64,000 nucleotides of DNA from Heterodera schachtii (lineage: Eukaryota > Nematoda > Chromadorea > Rhabditida > Heteroderidae): NCBI GenBank assembly GCA_023374025.1, contig SIJG01000015.1, positions 822,262 to 886,261 of the forward strand, in the 5' to 3' direction. Positions within the stretch are counted from its first letter, which is position 1, and each line of letters starts with the position of its first letter. Made by a program: the position numbers and the translations under genes. Below the pieces are notes generated by a model, which worked only from the letters and a program-made list of their open reading frames with translations, made no database searches and was not told the origin of the DNA. Shown here in pieces: positions 53,723 to 63,635 of the stretch.

Positions 53723-54499
53723 ATGGATTTTGTTATTTTAATTATTGTGTTATTATTCATAACCAATTCAACTGACAAAGTTTTGTCTGTTTATAATTTA
53801 TGTGAAAAGAAAACAAAAACTCAGCCGACTTTTGCTGAAATATTTGGCCAAGGATGGGAAAGTGATCAAAATTCAAATTGGAAAAAGGATCAAAATGAAT
53901 TAAATTCGGAGGATTCAATCGGCAATGATCAGAACAACGGACAATTTAACGATCAGCAAAAATGTTAAATTGTTTATAAATTTGATGCAATAAAAAACGG
54001 AATTAAGAAAAATGGGAAATATTCGACAAAATTTTGGAAGAAAATTGAGCAAAAAATTGCGAAAAAATTGGGAATTTGTCGACATAAAATTTACAAATGG
54101 AAAAAAGAATTTGGATTAAATTTAATAAAAGATAAAAATTATTATGAAATGAAAAAGCACGAATTTGTTGAACGAATTGATGAATTTAAAAGAATGTACA
54201 AAAATGGAAAACAGAAGCAATTTGCGAAAGAATTTGGGATTGGCAAAGATACAATAATAAAATGGAAAAAGGAATTTGGCATTAAATTGAACAATGGTAA
54301 ATTTTAATTTAAATTAAATTTAATATTAATTATTTTCTTATCTTTAGGATTTCATTTGAAAGACGAAAAAATGAGCAAAATGAATGAATATTTGAAAATG
54401 AAGAAAGCAAATCCGTCTTTGAATGATAAGGAAATTGCTGGATTTTTGAAAATCTCATTAGCAACTCTTTATAGATGGAAAAAACATGAATTTTTATAA
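53723..54499 (+). pseudogene. Multi-HTH family, copy O (single nonsense codon)
   Basis: Join(53723..54296,54348..54499) has exon sizes identical to copy D (574 and 152 nt). The leader MDFVILIIVLLFITNSTDK, FAEIFGQGW, linker, HTH 1 (KKLGICRHKIYKWKK), HTH 2 (AKEFGIGKDTIIKWKK) and HTH 3 (KANPSLNDKEIAGFLKI) are all in one frame except for a TAA at 53966-53968, where paralogues have GAA after QQKC. The lesion is therefore a single base change just before HTH 1. It could be a recent pseudogene or an allele-specific null. Mirrors intact copy D. Confidence 0.88.
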
Positions 54500-55015
54500 A
54501 TTTTTCTATTTGCCGATGAATTATTTTCTTTGATCGTTTTTTCCGTTTTAATTGACATTTTTTTCATTCTCCGTAAATTGTTTCTAACCAAATCTTCTAG
54601 GAATTGTTCGAAACGTGCATTTTATTCACTTTTAAAAGATAAATTGGTACAATAAAAATGACAAAGGCGCACTCGGAAAGTTTAAAAAGTTGCAAATTTT
54701 TGTGCCGTTCTGAAAAAAGTAACTTTGAAAATGTGCCGACCGGTAACCATAAATTCGGTTTTGGTTTTTGTTAATGACCGGACAAATTTTCCTTTTTTTT
54801 TTTACTTTGGAAGAGAACTGAACTAGGATTGCTATAATATTTGGCATATTGTCTTTAGTAAATTTTTTGACAATTCAGGCCTTAATATTATAAAAATTCG
54901 CAGCTCTCCGTTTAGGAATATGTGTCGGGGATCAAGATAAAAATTCATTATTTATTTATGCTTTTAATAAAACTGAACGAATATTTAATAATTCAAAATC
55001 TGCAAAATATTTTTA
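54500..55015. repeat. Spacer mirrored at 28020-28434; no gene
   Basis: The reverse complement matches 28020-28434. AT-rich with the GGTTACCATAAATTCGG-type landmark inverted. No frame supported. Confidence 0.8.
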
Positions 55016-55019
55016 TAGA

Positions 55020-55643
55020 ATGGATTTTGGTATTTGTGTTATTATTCGTATCAGTTCAACTGACAGAACATTGTCTGTTTATAATTTGTGTAAAAAAATG
55101 AAAAAAAAGGCCAACTTTTGCTGAAATATTTGGCCAAAGATGGGAAATTAATCAAAACTTAAATTGGCAAAATGATCAAAATGATTTAATTGGCAATGAT
55201 CTGAACAATGACCAATTCAGTGATCAACAAACACGAAATTAATGAAGAAAAGAGGGAAATATTCAGCAAAAATTTGGAATAAAATTGAGCAAAAAATTGC
55301 AGAAAAATTGAGAATTTGTCGACCAAAAATTTACAAATGGAAAAAGAATTAAATATAAACAAAAAGAATTATTATGAAAAGAAAAAGAAGCAATTCCATA
55401 AATGGAAAAAGGAATTTGGCATAAAATCGAACAAAAGTAAATTTTTTAAAATTAATTTTAATATTATTTAATTATCATCTTAAGAATACCATTCGAATGA
55501 AGAAAAAAATGAGCAAAATGAATGTTTATTATAAAATAAAGAAAGAAAACCCGTCGTTGAGTCAAAAAGAAATTGCTGAATTTTTAAAAATCAACCGCAG
55601 CACTCTAAATGATTGGAAAAGAAAACAACAAAATGACCGTTAA
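55020..55643 (+). pseudogene. Multi-HTH family, copy P (degenerate)
   Basis: The mirror of copy E. Leader, FAEIFGQRW, shortened linker, HTH 1 (EKLRICRPKIYKWKK), a deletion removing most of HTH 2, and an exon-2-like HTH 3 (KENPSLSQKEIAEFLKI) ending in TAA at 55641. Several frame changes make it noncoding. It shares its deletion structure with E. Confidence 0.82.
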
Positions 55644-55774
55644 ATTGTTATATTTTCTATTATTCTTTGTATTCGCTTTATGTGTATTTTGGCATTATCT
55701 GTATTTTTGTCTTAAAAATTTAATTTGCAATTTCTCTTTTTTTAATGATTAATTTTTTAATTTTTTTGGTTTTT

Positions 55775-56430
55775 TCCTCATTTTTTTTTGCTCTGCCGGC
55801 GCTGGGAGAGGCGTGGCGTCCGCCAGCCAGCTGAAGTGCCATAACCGGAAACACTCGCATTGGTTGTGCCACCCACCCACACATTCATTCCTTGGCATTC
55901 ATCCATTTCGCCCATTTTTACGGGGACAAATGCTACTACGGTACCAATCCACAAGGACCACAAATCGGTAAGAATGTTTTCCTAACTTGCCCGAAGTTGA
56001 AGGTATCCTTGGAATTTCCTAAGGTCCAAAAACATAAATCTTTAGGTTATTGGACGGGACCGCATGACACACACAAAAGGACAGACAAACGAATGCCTGG
56101 AGGGGAAAATTAGCACCAAACAAATAAGGGCACCAAAGAAACTACGGGCACTCGAGGAACCAGTCAGTGGTGACGCCGGGAATTGTGCCAAGAGCACAAT
56201 GCATTTTTGAGGACGCGTGTGTGTTTGTGAGTCCCGACTGACTCCAATTCCCTGGTACACAAACTTATCCCATTGGCGCCGGTTGAGTGGGTGGCACTTA
56301 ATTGCTGGGCTGGCACACGTTTTTCGAGGGCGGACGGACGGGGACATATCATAAGCAAAAGTGCGCGAGAAGGAAGCGCAGCCAGAGTGCCGTGCCGATA
56401 TGAAAAGCGATTGTTGTGCTCATCAACAAA
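55775..56430 (-). repeat. Compound dispersed repeat (copy 4, inverted)
   Basis: The reverse complement of 29570-30200, starting GCTCTGCCGGCGCTGGGAGA and ending in the GCGATTGTTGTGCTCATCAA receptor-exon phrase. The minus frame keeps WVGGTTNASVSGYGTSAGW. Noncoding overall. Confidence 0.8.
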
Positions 56431-56569
56431 AATTTGGAGGATGAAATATGCTGTAACAGGGAGAAAATTATACTTATTTAAAATAAAAAATATAAAAATT
56501 ATTATTTATTAAAGTGAAGAAGATAATTTAACTTCCAAAATAATGAATATACTCTTTTTTTATAATTTT

Positions 56570-56665
56570 TCTACTCTTCTGATGATGTTTTCAGTGATAC
56601 AATGGCAAATTAATGGCATTTCCTTTTTTTATATTACGTAAAATCAAATGATTTACAAAAATTAA
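56570..56665 (+). promoter_or_regulatory. Class-I upstream module of copy Q
   Basis: TCTACTCTTCTGATGATG, CAATGGCAAATTAATGGCAT, TTTCC and TTACGTAAAATCAAATG, 65-160 bp before the ATG. Confidence 0.45.
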
Positions 56666-56729
56666 AATATTGTGAAAAGAAGAAAATTTTTCTGACTATG
56701 ATTAATATTTTTTATTCCTTATTTTAGAA

Positions 56730-57503
56730 ATGGAATTTGTTATTTTAATTTTTGTATTATTATTCATAATGAATTCAACAGACAAAACTTTCTCAGTTGA
56801 TAATTTATGTGAAAAGAAAACAAAAATTCAACCGAATTTTGCTGAAATATTTGGCCAAGGATGGGCAATTGATCAAAATTCAAATTGGCAAAATGATCAA
56901 AATGAATTAAATTTGGTGGATTCAATTGACAATGATCAGAACAACGAACAATTCAATGATCAACAAAAATACGACATTATTCAAAAATTTCACGCAATAA
57001 AAGAAAGAATTAAGAAAAGGGGGAAATATTCTCATAAAATTTGGAATAAAATTGAGCAAAAAATTGCAAAAAAATTGGGGATTAGTCGACCGAAAATTTA
57101 TAAATGGAAAAAAGAATTTGGACTAAATAAAAAAAATAATAAAAATTATTATGAAATGAAAAAGATGGAATTTATTGAACGAATTGATAAGTTTAAAAGA
57201 ACGTCCGAAAAAGGAAAACAGAAACAATTTGCGGAAGAGTTGGGCATTAGTAAAGACAAATTCCGAAAATGGAAAAACAAATTTGGCATAAAATTGAACA
57301 ATGGTAAATTTTAATTTAAATATAATTTTACCATTAATTATATTATTTTTTAAGGAATTCATTCGAAAGTACAAAAAATGAGCAAAATGAATGATTATTT
57401 TAAAATGAAGAAAGCAAATCCATCTTTGAATGATAAAGAAATTGCTGAATTTTTGAAAATCTCATTAGCAACTCTAAAAAGATGGAAACAAAAATTATTG
57501 TAA
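56730..57503 (+). CDS. Secreted multi-HTH family protein, copy Q (intact)
   Basis: Join(56730..57303,57355..57503) with a 51-bp phase-1 intron gives 240 residues. The class-I leader MEFVILIFVLLFIMNS is identical to copy F. Then come FAEIFGQGW, a linker with DQNSNWQNDQNELN, HTH 1 (KKLGISRPKIYKWKK), HTH 2 (AEELGISKDKFRKWK) and HTH 3 from exon 2 (KANPSLNDKEIAEFLKI, ending WKQKLL as in copy H). HTH 2 has the KDKFRKWK variant otherwise seen only in copy L, and exon 2 plus the 3' flank match H. Q therefore looks like a mosaic of three family members. It is the only fully intact copy in the right arm. Confidence 0.82.
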
Positions 57504-58275
57504 ATATTTCTTATTTTTACTAGTAGCCTATAAATTATTGTGCTTTAATTATTTTTTCGCCTTTTTATCTGTTTGATCTTTACTTTTAATTGGCATTTTT
57601 TTAATTTCCGCAAATGTTGCTAATTTAGTTAATTCTAAAATGCTAAAATAGCTTAGAACAAAAGAAAAAAGCGCTTTAAGTAAAAATATCATAAGAAAAA
57701 TTTTGAATTTACAGGTATAATAATGATTGGCCTTTTGTGTTCTATCTATTTCATGCTTTTCTAATAATTTGTTATTGGAAAAAGTAATATTAAAATAAAT
57801 TATTTATTTGACAAAAAATAAATGGCGAAATTTTTGCAATTTTTAAATATACCTGTAAAGAGTTTGAATTTAGCGCATGGCTTCTTAGCGCTAATTTTAA
57901 GCCAAAAATAAAATGTAAATTTTTTTAAATTCATTGCATTTTTGTAATTTTCAACAGAAATTTAAATTATTTTTTAAGTTTATAGCAGGGCTCTCATTTA
58001 TTCTATTTCTAAGAAATATTCTGATTTGTGGGTATTGCCCTATTTTCATAAATAATTTTTTCCAAAATTGTTAAAATCCATAATGGGCGTCGATAAAATA
58101 TAATAAAAATTAATACATTTTTGATCGCATAAATTGAAAATAATCGCTTTTAAGCAAAGTTTGCAAAATTATTCTTATTTTTGACTCTAAAATCTTATTA
58201 TTTGGACCTGATGTTCTGATTTAGAAAAATAAATTTTCGATAATAACCCTGGTTTATAGTGGCATTTCCAATTTA
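57504..58275. repeat. 3' flank mirrored at 38056-38848; no gene
   Basis: Contains AGCGCATGGCTTCTTAGCGC and ATTGTTAAAATCCATAATGG. AT-rich spacer between copies Q and R. Confidence 0.8.
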
Positions 58276-58277
58276 CA

Positions 58278-58813
58278 ATGATGAACAAAAATGCGAAATC
58301 ATTCATAAATTTCATGCAATAAAAGACAGAATTAAGAAAAGGGGGGAAATTCGGCAAAAGTTTGGAATAAAATTGAAAGAAAAATTGCAGAAAAATTGGG
58401 AATTAGTCGAAGAAAAATTTATAAATGGAAAAAAGAATTTGGACTAAATTTAAGAAATAATAAAAATTATTATGAAAAGAAAAAACAGGAATTTATTGAG
58501 CAAATTGATGAATTTAAAAGAATGTCTAAGAATGGAAAACAGAAACAATTTGCGAAAGAGTTGGGCATTTGCAAAACAACATTAAGAAAATGGAAAAGGG
58601 AATTTGGCATTGAAATAAGCAAAAGTAAATTTAATTTAATATTTTAATTTTAATTTTAATGTTTTAGGATATTCTAATGAAGAAAAAATGAGCAAAATGA
58701 CTGTTTATTTGAAACTGAAGAAAGCAAATCCGTCTTTGAGTGATAAAGAAATTGCTGGATTATTGAAAATCTCAATAACAACCCTAAAAGAATGGAAATA
58801 TAAATTTTTATAA
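58278..58813 (+). pseudogene. Multi-HTH family, copy R (5'-truncated, frameshift)
   Basis: Starts inside the linker (NDEQKCEIIHKFHAIKDRIK), with a frame change at the GGGGGGAAATT run near 58341. HTH 1 (EKLGISRRKIYKWKK) and HTH 2 (AKELGICKTTLRKWKR) follow in one frame to the donor at 58624, then a 43-bp intron and exon 2 (58668-58813) with KANPSLSDKEIAGLLKI and TAA. It has no leader. Mirrors copy A. Confidence 0.82.
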
Positions 58814-58814
58814 A

Positions 58815-59530
58815 TTTTTCTATTTCATTAAGACTGATCGGAATCGAGACAATGATCAGATCAGTCTAAGAATCCTGGACTATTAGCATTGGTATACTGT
58901 TGCATTTTTTTTTGTCTGTAATTTCATTTTCACAATTGTTATTAATATGCGAAATAATTGTGTTCTTGAAAAAATTTCTTCAATTTGAAAAGTTTAAGAA
59001 ATTAATTTTTCACTTAATTGGTTATTTCTCTCTTTTTTTAATGGTAAAATCAATTTAAACATAATATATGTAATTCTAAAATACTTAAGAATTAAAATCA
59101 AAATTTTATCAAATGCAGTCATATATTTATTAAATTTTTAGGTAATAGTTTAAATGGTACCACACCTTTTTTGACAAAAATTTTTAAATGTTAAAAATTT
59201 GTAAAAACATGTTTTATGGGGTTCTCTGGGTAGCTGATCACGAATATAGGTAATACCAATTTCGACCTATTTCGAATCCCGGACCCGAACTCGAACAAAA
59301 AGTCGAAATTCAAAATTTTCGAAATTCTCACTTCTGTTCTAAAACCGATTAAAAGAAGATAAATTTAGTCCCAGACTATTGAAATATCAAAAATGGTCAC
59401 GAAAAAGGGATAAGCTACATTTCTGCTTGACGTCTGAATGTTAAACTTAAGTAAGCTTGGTTGTTAAAGCGCCAAAGTTTTTTCTCGAGAATTTTTCATT
59501 TGGCAAAAATTGAAATTATAGAATTTTCTT
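58815..59530. repeat. Outer right arm and transposon fragment; no gene
   Basis: 58815-59120 mirrors 17650-17940 and 59410-59525 mirrors 15780-15900. Between them 59220-59330 carries a piece of the 32844-34234 element (GATCACGAAT, ATTTCGAATCCC, GGACCCGAAC). Confidence 0.8.
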
Positions 59531-59744
59531 GCCTTTGGCATTTTATCTAGCTTAATTTTTGAAAATTTTTATACCAACTATTCAATCTTTTTAGGCTCCG
59601 GGCTTTGACAAATATTAGGTTTTTCATTTTATTGGTTAGTTTTTTATAATTCTGTATTTTTTTAATATAGAGCATAATTGTTCTGAATTCAGGACGGTGA
59701 ATGTTTGAAATAGAATTTCAACATCGCCTTCGAGCAAGTATTAG

Positions 59745-60463
59745 CGTTTCTTTAAAAATGTATTTTGCACATATTTATTAAAAAGCCGTGAAGATGATTT
59801 GTCAGTCCAATGGGCACACAAATTTATTCAAAAATGCAAACTGGTCACTGTTTTGCACTCAAAAAGCCATTCTATCACGGCTTTAATTCATCTAAGTCGT
59901 TTTGTGGGTAGGGATCTATGCGTTGTGCACTTGTTCGACAGCCTCATTAAACAGCGCAGTCGAATAATGTAATATTTTTTAGCAATTATTAAAGATTTGT
60001 TGAGTATTTTAGTGTCAACAAAAAAGACAGACTCTGGACGGACTACGCGGAGACAATTTTGAAATACACGGGAATTTTGCGTGAATGTGGATACGCAAAG
60101 GGAGTAACCACCTCGGTTGTGCTTCAGCCATGTCCAACTCAACAAAATTTCTGCGATTGTGGTGTGATGGCCTTGGCATGTGCTGAGGTATGATCGGATT
60201 TTTTGTTAATGTATGCACAATTTTTTTAGGAACTGTTGAGGGTCAGACAACTTTTTGTGGGTCCGGACACGGCCTGGGGCTATTCACAACAGCACACGGC
60301 GTTTTACCGTCGTTGGATCCATCAGACACTGAGCATGACAATGAAGAAGGCACCAAAAGATGATGAAGATGACATGGACGACATCACTGCTTTGGAGGGT
60401 TCGGAAACGGACGTTGAACAGAGACTCAGCAAGCGGAAAAAGCAGAAAATGTTGGTACGTTGA
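59745..60463 (+). CDS. Ulp1/SENP-like (C48) cysteine protease, C-terminal part
   Basis: Exons 59745-59968, 60013-60187 and 60230-60463 with introns of 44 and 42 bp (GT..TTTTAG). The first encodes HSKSHSITALIHL and HLFDSL, fitting the His and Asp positions of the Ulp1 family. The second encodes QPCPTQQNFCDCGVMALACA, containing the oxyanion Gln and catalytic Cys in the family signature QxNxxDCG. The third continues to RRWIHQTL and a charged tail. Such enzymes remove SUMO or related modifiers. The N-terminus is not found: upstream frames are interrupted, so the gene may be truncated or have further exons. The tail changes frame near 60455, and a basic Lys-rich segment stays open in another frame to 60663 (EKAERGKKRHGG, KKEKKEI). 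C48 proteases also occur in large DNA transposons, so a transposon origin is possible. Confidence 0.68.
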
Positions 60464-60835
60464 AGGATACAGCTTCAGAGAGTTCGAAAACGGACGCACA
60501 AGAAAAGGCTGAACGAGGAAAAAAACGCCACGGGGGTCCGTATGTGCACAAGCCGTCCAAAGAAAAAAAGAGGAAAAACCGTCGAAAGACCGAACTGAGT
60601 CGTCGTCTTATTGAACATTCACGCGCAGTGAAATATGAGAAGAAAGAGAAGAAAGAAATCTGAGGGTTCGGTTTTTACAATCACCATATGCTACTAATTT
60701 CTTTTTTCATCTGCATTTTTTTTTGTAAAACATATGATTAAAAGACTTTCCTCATTAATCTTTAAGAGGTTACAAATCTAATATTACATATATTTTTCTT
60801 TCTAATTTATATTAAATAATACGTATTGAGTAACC

Positions 60836-60985
60836 ATGAAACGTGGATGTTTTCATTGCAACGGAAAACATTATGTTCGGGCGTGCCCATACATTAATCG
60901 TTTGGGGGATCAGAAACGAGAAAGGTGCTTCAGATGTGGCACTTGGGAGCATAGCCCAAGTGAATGTTTAAATCGCCACCCTTGA
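60836..60985 (+). CDS. Small CCHC zinc-knuckle protein (third knuckle downstream)
   Basis: ATG 60836 opens a 49-residue frame with two zinc knuckles, CFHCNGKHYVRAC (CX2CX3HX4C) and CFRCGTWEHSPSEC (CX2CX4HX4C), ending at TGA 60985. After a TTTTAG at 61015-61020, a third knuckle CWNCGMPGHKDNKC continues to TAG at about 61111. A GTAATTTTTT donor sits just beyond the TGA, so either the stop is a lesion or the third knuckle is a remnant. CCHC knuckles bind single-stranded nucleic acid and are typical of retroelement Gag and of RNA-binding proteins. Proximity to the Ulp1-like gene, same strand, may mean one mobile unit. Confidence 0.6.
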   Translation: MKRGCFHCNGKHYVRACPYINRLGDQKRERCFRCGTWEHSPSECLNRHP

Positions 60986-61112
60986 TCCCATTGTAATTTT
61001 TTTTCATCTTTATACTTTTAGATCATTAGTTGGTAGCAACATTTGTTGGAACTGCGGAATGCCGGGTCATAAGGACAACAAATGCAGAGCAGGTTATAAA
61101 TGGTATAATTAG

Positions 61113-61860
61113 TCTAAAGCCTACCAACAAAATTATTATTTATTAAGTAACATTCCCGAGTGTGACTGCCAATTCCACTTTATTGTGGGAAATGGTCAAG
61201 ACAACGGCGTGGGTACGTCGCAGCCAAGCCACCCAAATGAAGCTGCCGCCGACAACGGAGTGGGTACGTCGCAGCCAAGAAAAATTTCAACGATTTCGGT
61301 TGGTGTTCAAAATTTACGGCTTCAACAATAAAGTTCCATTTTAGGTGGTCCATTATTTTAGGCAGGAGGAGGTCTTGGATTTCGGTAGCTGTCACATGTA
61401 AATTTTTGCAATTTTGGCTAGCTTTTTAACAGATAATTGTCCGAAAAATAACAAATTTGCGTCAAAAAACAAAACCGACCCCGCGAAACATAGAAAATTG
61501 GCAGTTTTACGAAGTGCCTGTGTTGGCAATTTTACGAAACCACCTAGCACCCTTCAAAACATTGATTCGAAAAGTGAAATTTGGTCATTTTTGAACAAAA
61601 TCTGTTAAGAAATTTGTCTTAATTTTGAGGAATATTTTTATTTAATCATTTTTAATAACATGAAAAAAATCGGTCACTTGGAATGACAAAAATTTAAAAA
61701 ATATATCCAGGGAATCAAGGTTTTTCGTGCCTAACTTGAACCTGAACCTGGAGCAAGCACTTCCGGCGCGCTGACTCCCGACTGGGCATTCCTGAGGTTA
61801 TGAGTACCGTTTGACGTGCCGACCTAACACAAACTATTAGAAAAATGATTTATCGCGGGA
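61113..61860. other. No gene; short tandem duplication
   Basis: 61200-61285 holds two copies of GACAACGGnGTGGGTACGTCGCAGCCAAG about 58 bp apart. The rest is AT-rich with short frames only. Confidence 0.6.
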
Positions 61861-61864
61861 AAGG

Positions 61865-62085
61865 ATCAAAGATAAGAAAAGGTACAATTCTTTCTCCGCT
61901 GAGGCGAGACACCGCTATGCGAACGTGTTGAACCTGAGCAAAGAATGAAGAACCCACGTGAATAAAGAGTTACTAAATCGGGACCGGGTACGGTGCATTG
62001 AAAAGCCTGACATCCGGGTCTGGACCCGGTCGGGCACCAAGCCCACCTAACCCTACTTCACAGATACATCAAAGGTCAGTCTGAT
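61865..62085 (+). repeat. Dispersed repeat, copy 2 (copy 1 at 52977-53345)
   Basis: See copy 1. This copy is shorter and lacks the G run. It contains GTTGAACCTGAGCAAAGAAT and ATCGGGACCGGGTACGGTGC. Confidence 0.75.
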
Positions 62086-62249
62086 AATCTTATATCGGTA
62101 TGACCCAAACAACCCCCTTTTTGGTTGGACAAAAGTAATGGAGTAATAAAATATTTGACGGCAGAAAATTCTATTAAAATTCTTGCTAGGCTAACTTTGG
62201 ATGATACAAAAAAGTGTCTTTTACACCAGCTTAACCAGATCACTCCTTC

Positions 62250-62493
62250 ATGCACAAAATTCTCTACCGAATTGCCTTTGGGATGGTAGGTCTATGACCG
62301 ATACCCGCAGAGCAACAGTTCGTGAAACATTGGGCATCTCAAAAAATGACTGCTTTCTACCGTATTTCAAGGGAAAATGATCAAAAATTGATCATTTTTA
62401 TGGTACCCAATTTTGGCACCCTATGGTGCTCTGCGAGTATTAGTCGTAGACCCATCATCCAAAAGGAAATTCGGTAGAGAATTTTGTGTTCTG
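62250..62493. mobile_element. Palindromic MITE-like element
   Basis: About 70 bp at each end are inverted copies (62252-62320 against 62420-62493), sharing CACAAAATTCTCTACCGAAT, GGTCTA and CCGCAGAGCA/CTCGCAGAGCA. The centre is AAAATGATCAAAAATTGATC. No clear target duplication found. The sequence just upstream (GTCTTTTACACCAGCTTAAC) resembles 14700-14730. Confidence 0.7.
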
Positions 62494-62826
62494 ACTATTT
62501 CGATATTAGGATATAAATGGATGCCATGCTGGAAGCGAATCCCAAATTTCTTTGATTTCGACCATTTCTTCTCGTAAACCATGGAAAAATTAAGCCGGAA
62601 AGACGTAAAATCTCTCTGAAAATTTGTTTATTGACATAAATTAAAAGAAAGCAAAAGCGTTGGGGGCATTACGGCAACATTTTTAAGGGCATAAAAGAAA
62701 TAGCAACAATTTGCGGAAATTTAAAAAATGCCAATTAAATGGAAAATCCACAGATTAAAAGGGGAAAAACAAATAAAGCACAATAATTCATAAGCTATTC
62801 GCAAAAATAAGAAAAATCTGTAAAGA

Positions 62827-63635
62827 TTATTGTTTTTTCCATCTATTTAGAGTTGCTAATGAGATTTTCAAGAATTCAGCAATTTCTTTGTCACTCAATT
62901 CAGAATTACCTTTTTTCATTTTTGAATAAATTTCCAATTTTCTTGCTTTTTCTTCATCAGAATAGCGAATTCCTTCTAAAATATTAAAATTAAAAATTTA
63001 ATTAAATTTAATTACTTTTGCCAATTTCAATGCCAAATTCCTTTTTCCATTTAATGAATGTTTTTCTGTCAATGCCCAGTTCTTTCGCAAATTGTTTCTG
63101 TTTTTCTTTTTCGCACATTCTTTAACCTCGTCAATTCGTTCAATTAATTCCTTCTTTTTCTTTTCATAATAATTCTTTTTGCTTCTTTCATGTTTTCTGC
63201 TTAATCCAAATTCTTTTTTCCATTCGTAAATTTTCCCTCGACAAAGTCCCAATTTTTTCGCAATTTTTTGCTCAATTTTATTCCGAACTTTTGATGAATA
63301 TTTTCCTCTTTTCTTAATTCCTTCTTTTACTGCGTGAAATTTGTGAACAATTTCACATTTTTGCTGATCATTAAATTGTGCTTTGTTCTGATCATTGCCA
63401 ATTGAATCTTCCGAATTTAATTCATTTGATTATTTTGATCATTTTGCCAATTTGAGTTTTCATCAGTTTCTGTTTCATTTTCTTCCATTTTTTCATTTTC
63501 CCATTTTTGGCCAAATATTTCAGCAAAAGTTGGCCGGATTTTTCCATTCTTTTCACACAATTTAACTGATAAATTTTCTTTGATTGAATTGGTTATGAAT
63601 ATTAATAAAACAAAAAGTATAATATAAAATTCCAT
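62827..63635 (-). pseudogene. Multi-HTH family, copy S (two frameshifts, divergent)
   Basis: Exon 1 runs 63635-63016 and exon 2 62975-62827, with a 40-bp intron. The leader MEFYIILFVLLIFITNS, FAEIFGQKW and a Glu-rich insert not seen elsewhere (MEENETETDENSNW) are followed by a frame change near 63425 in the QNELN region. HTH 1 (KKLGLCRGKIYEWKK) is open, then a 1-bp loss near 63122 shifts HTH 2. Exon 2 encodes a variant HTH 3 (KGNSELSDKEIAEFLKI-like). It lies outside the mirrored arms and is the most divergent copy, a possible outgroup for the cluster. Confidence 0.82.
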
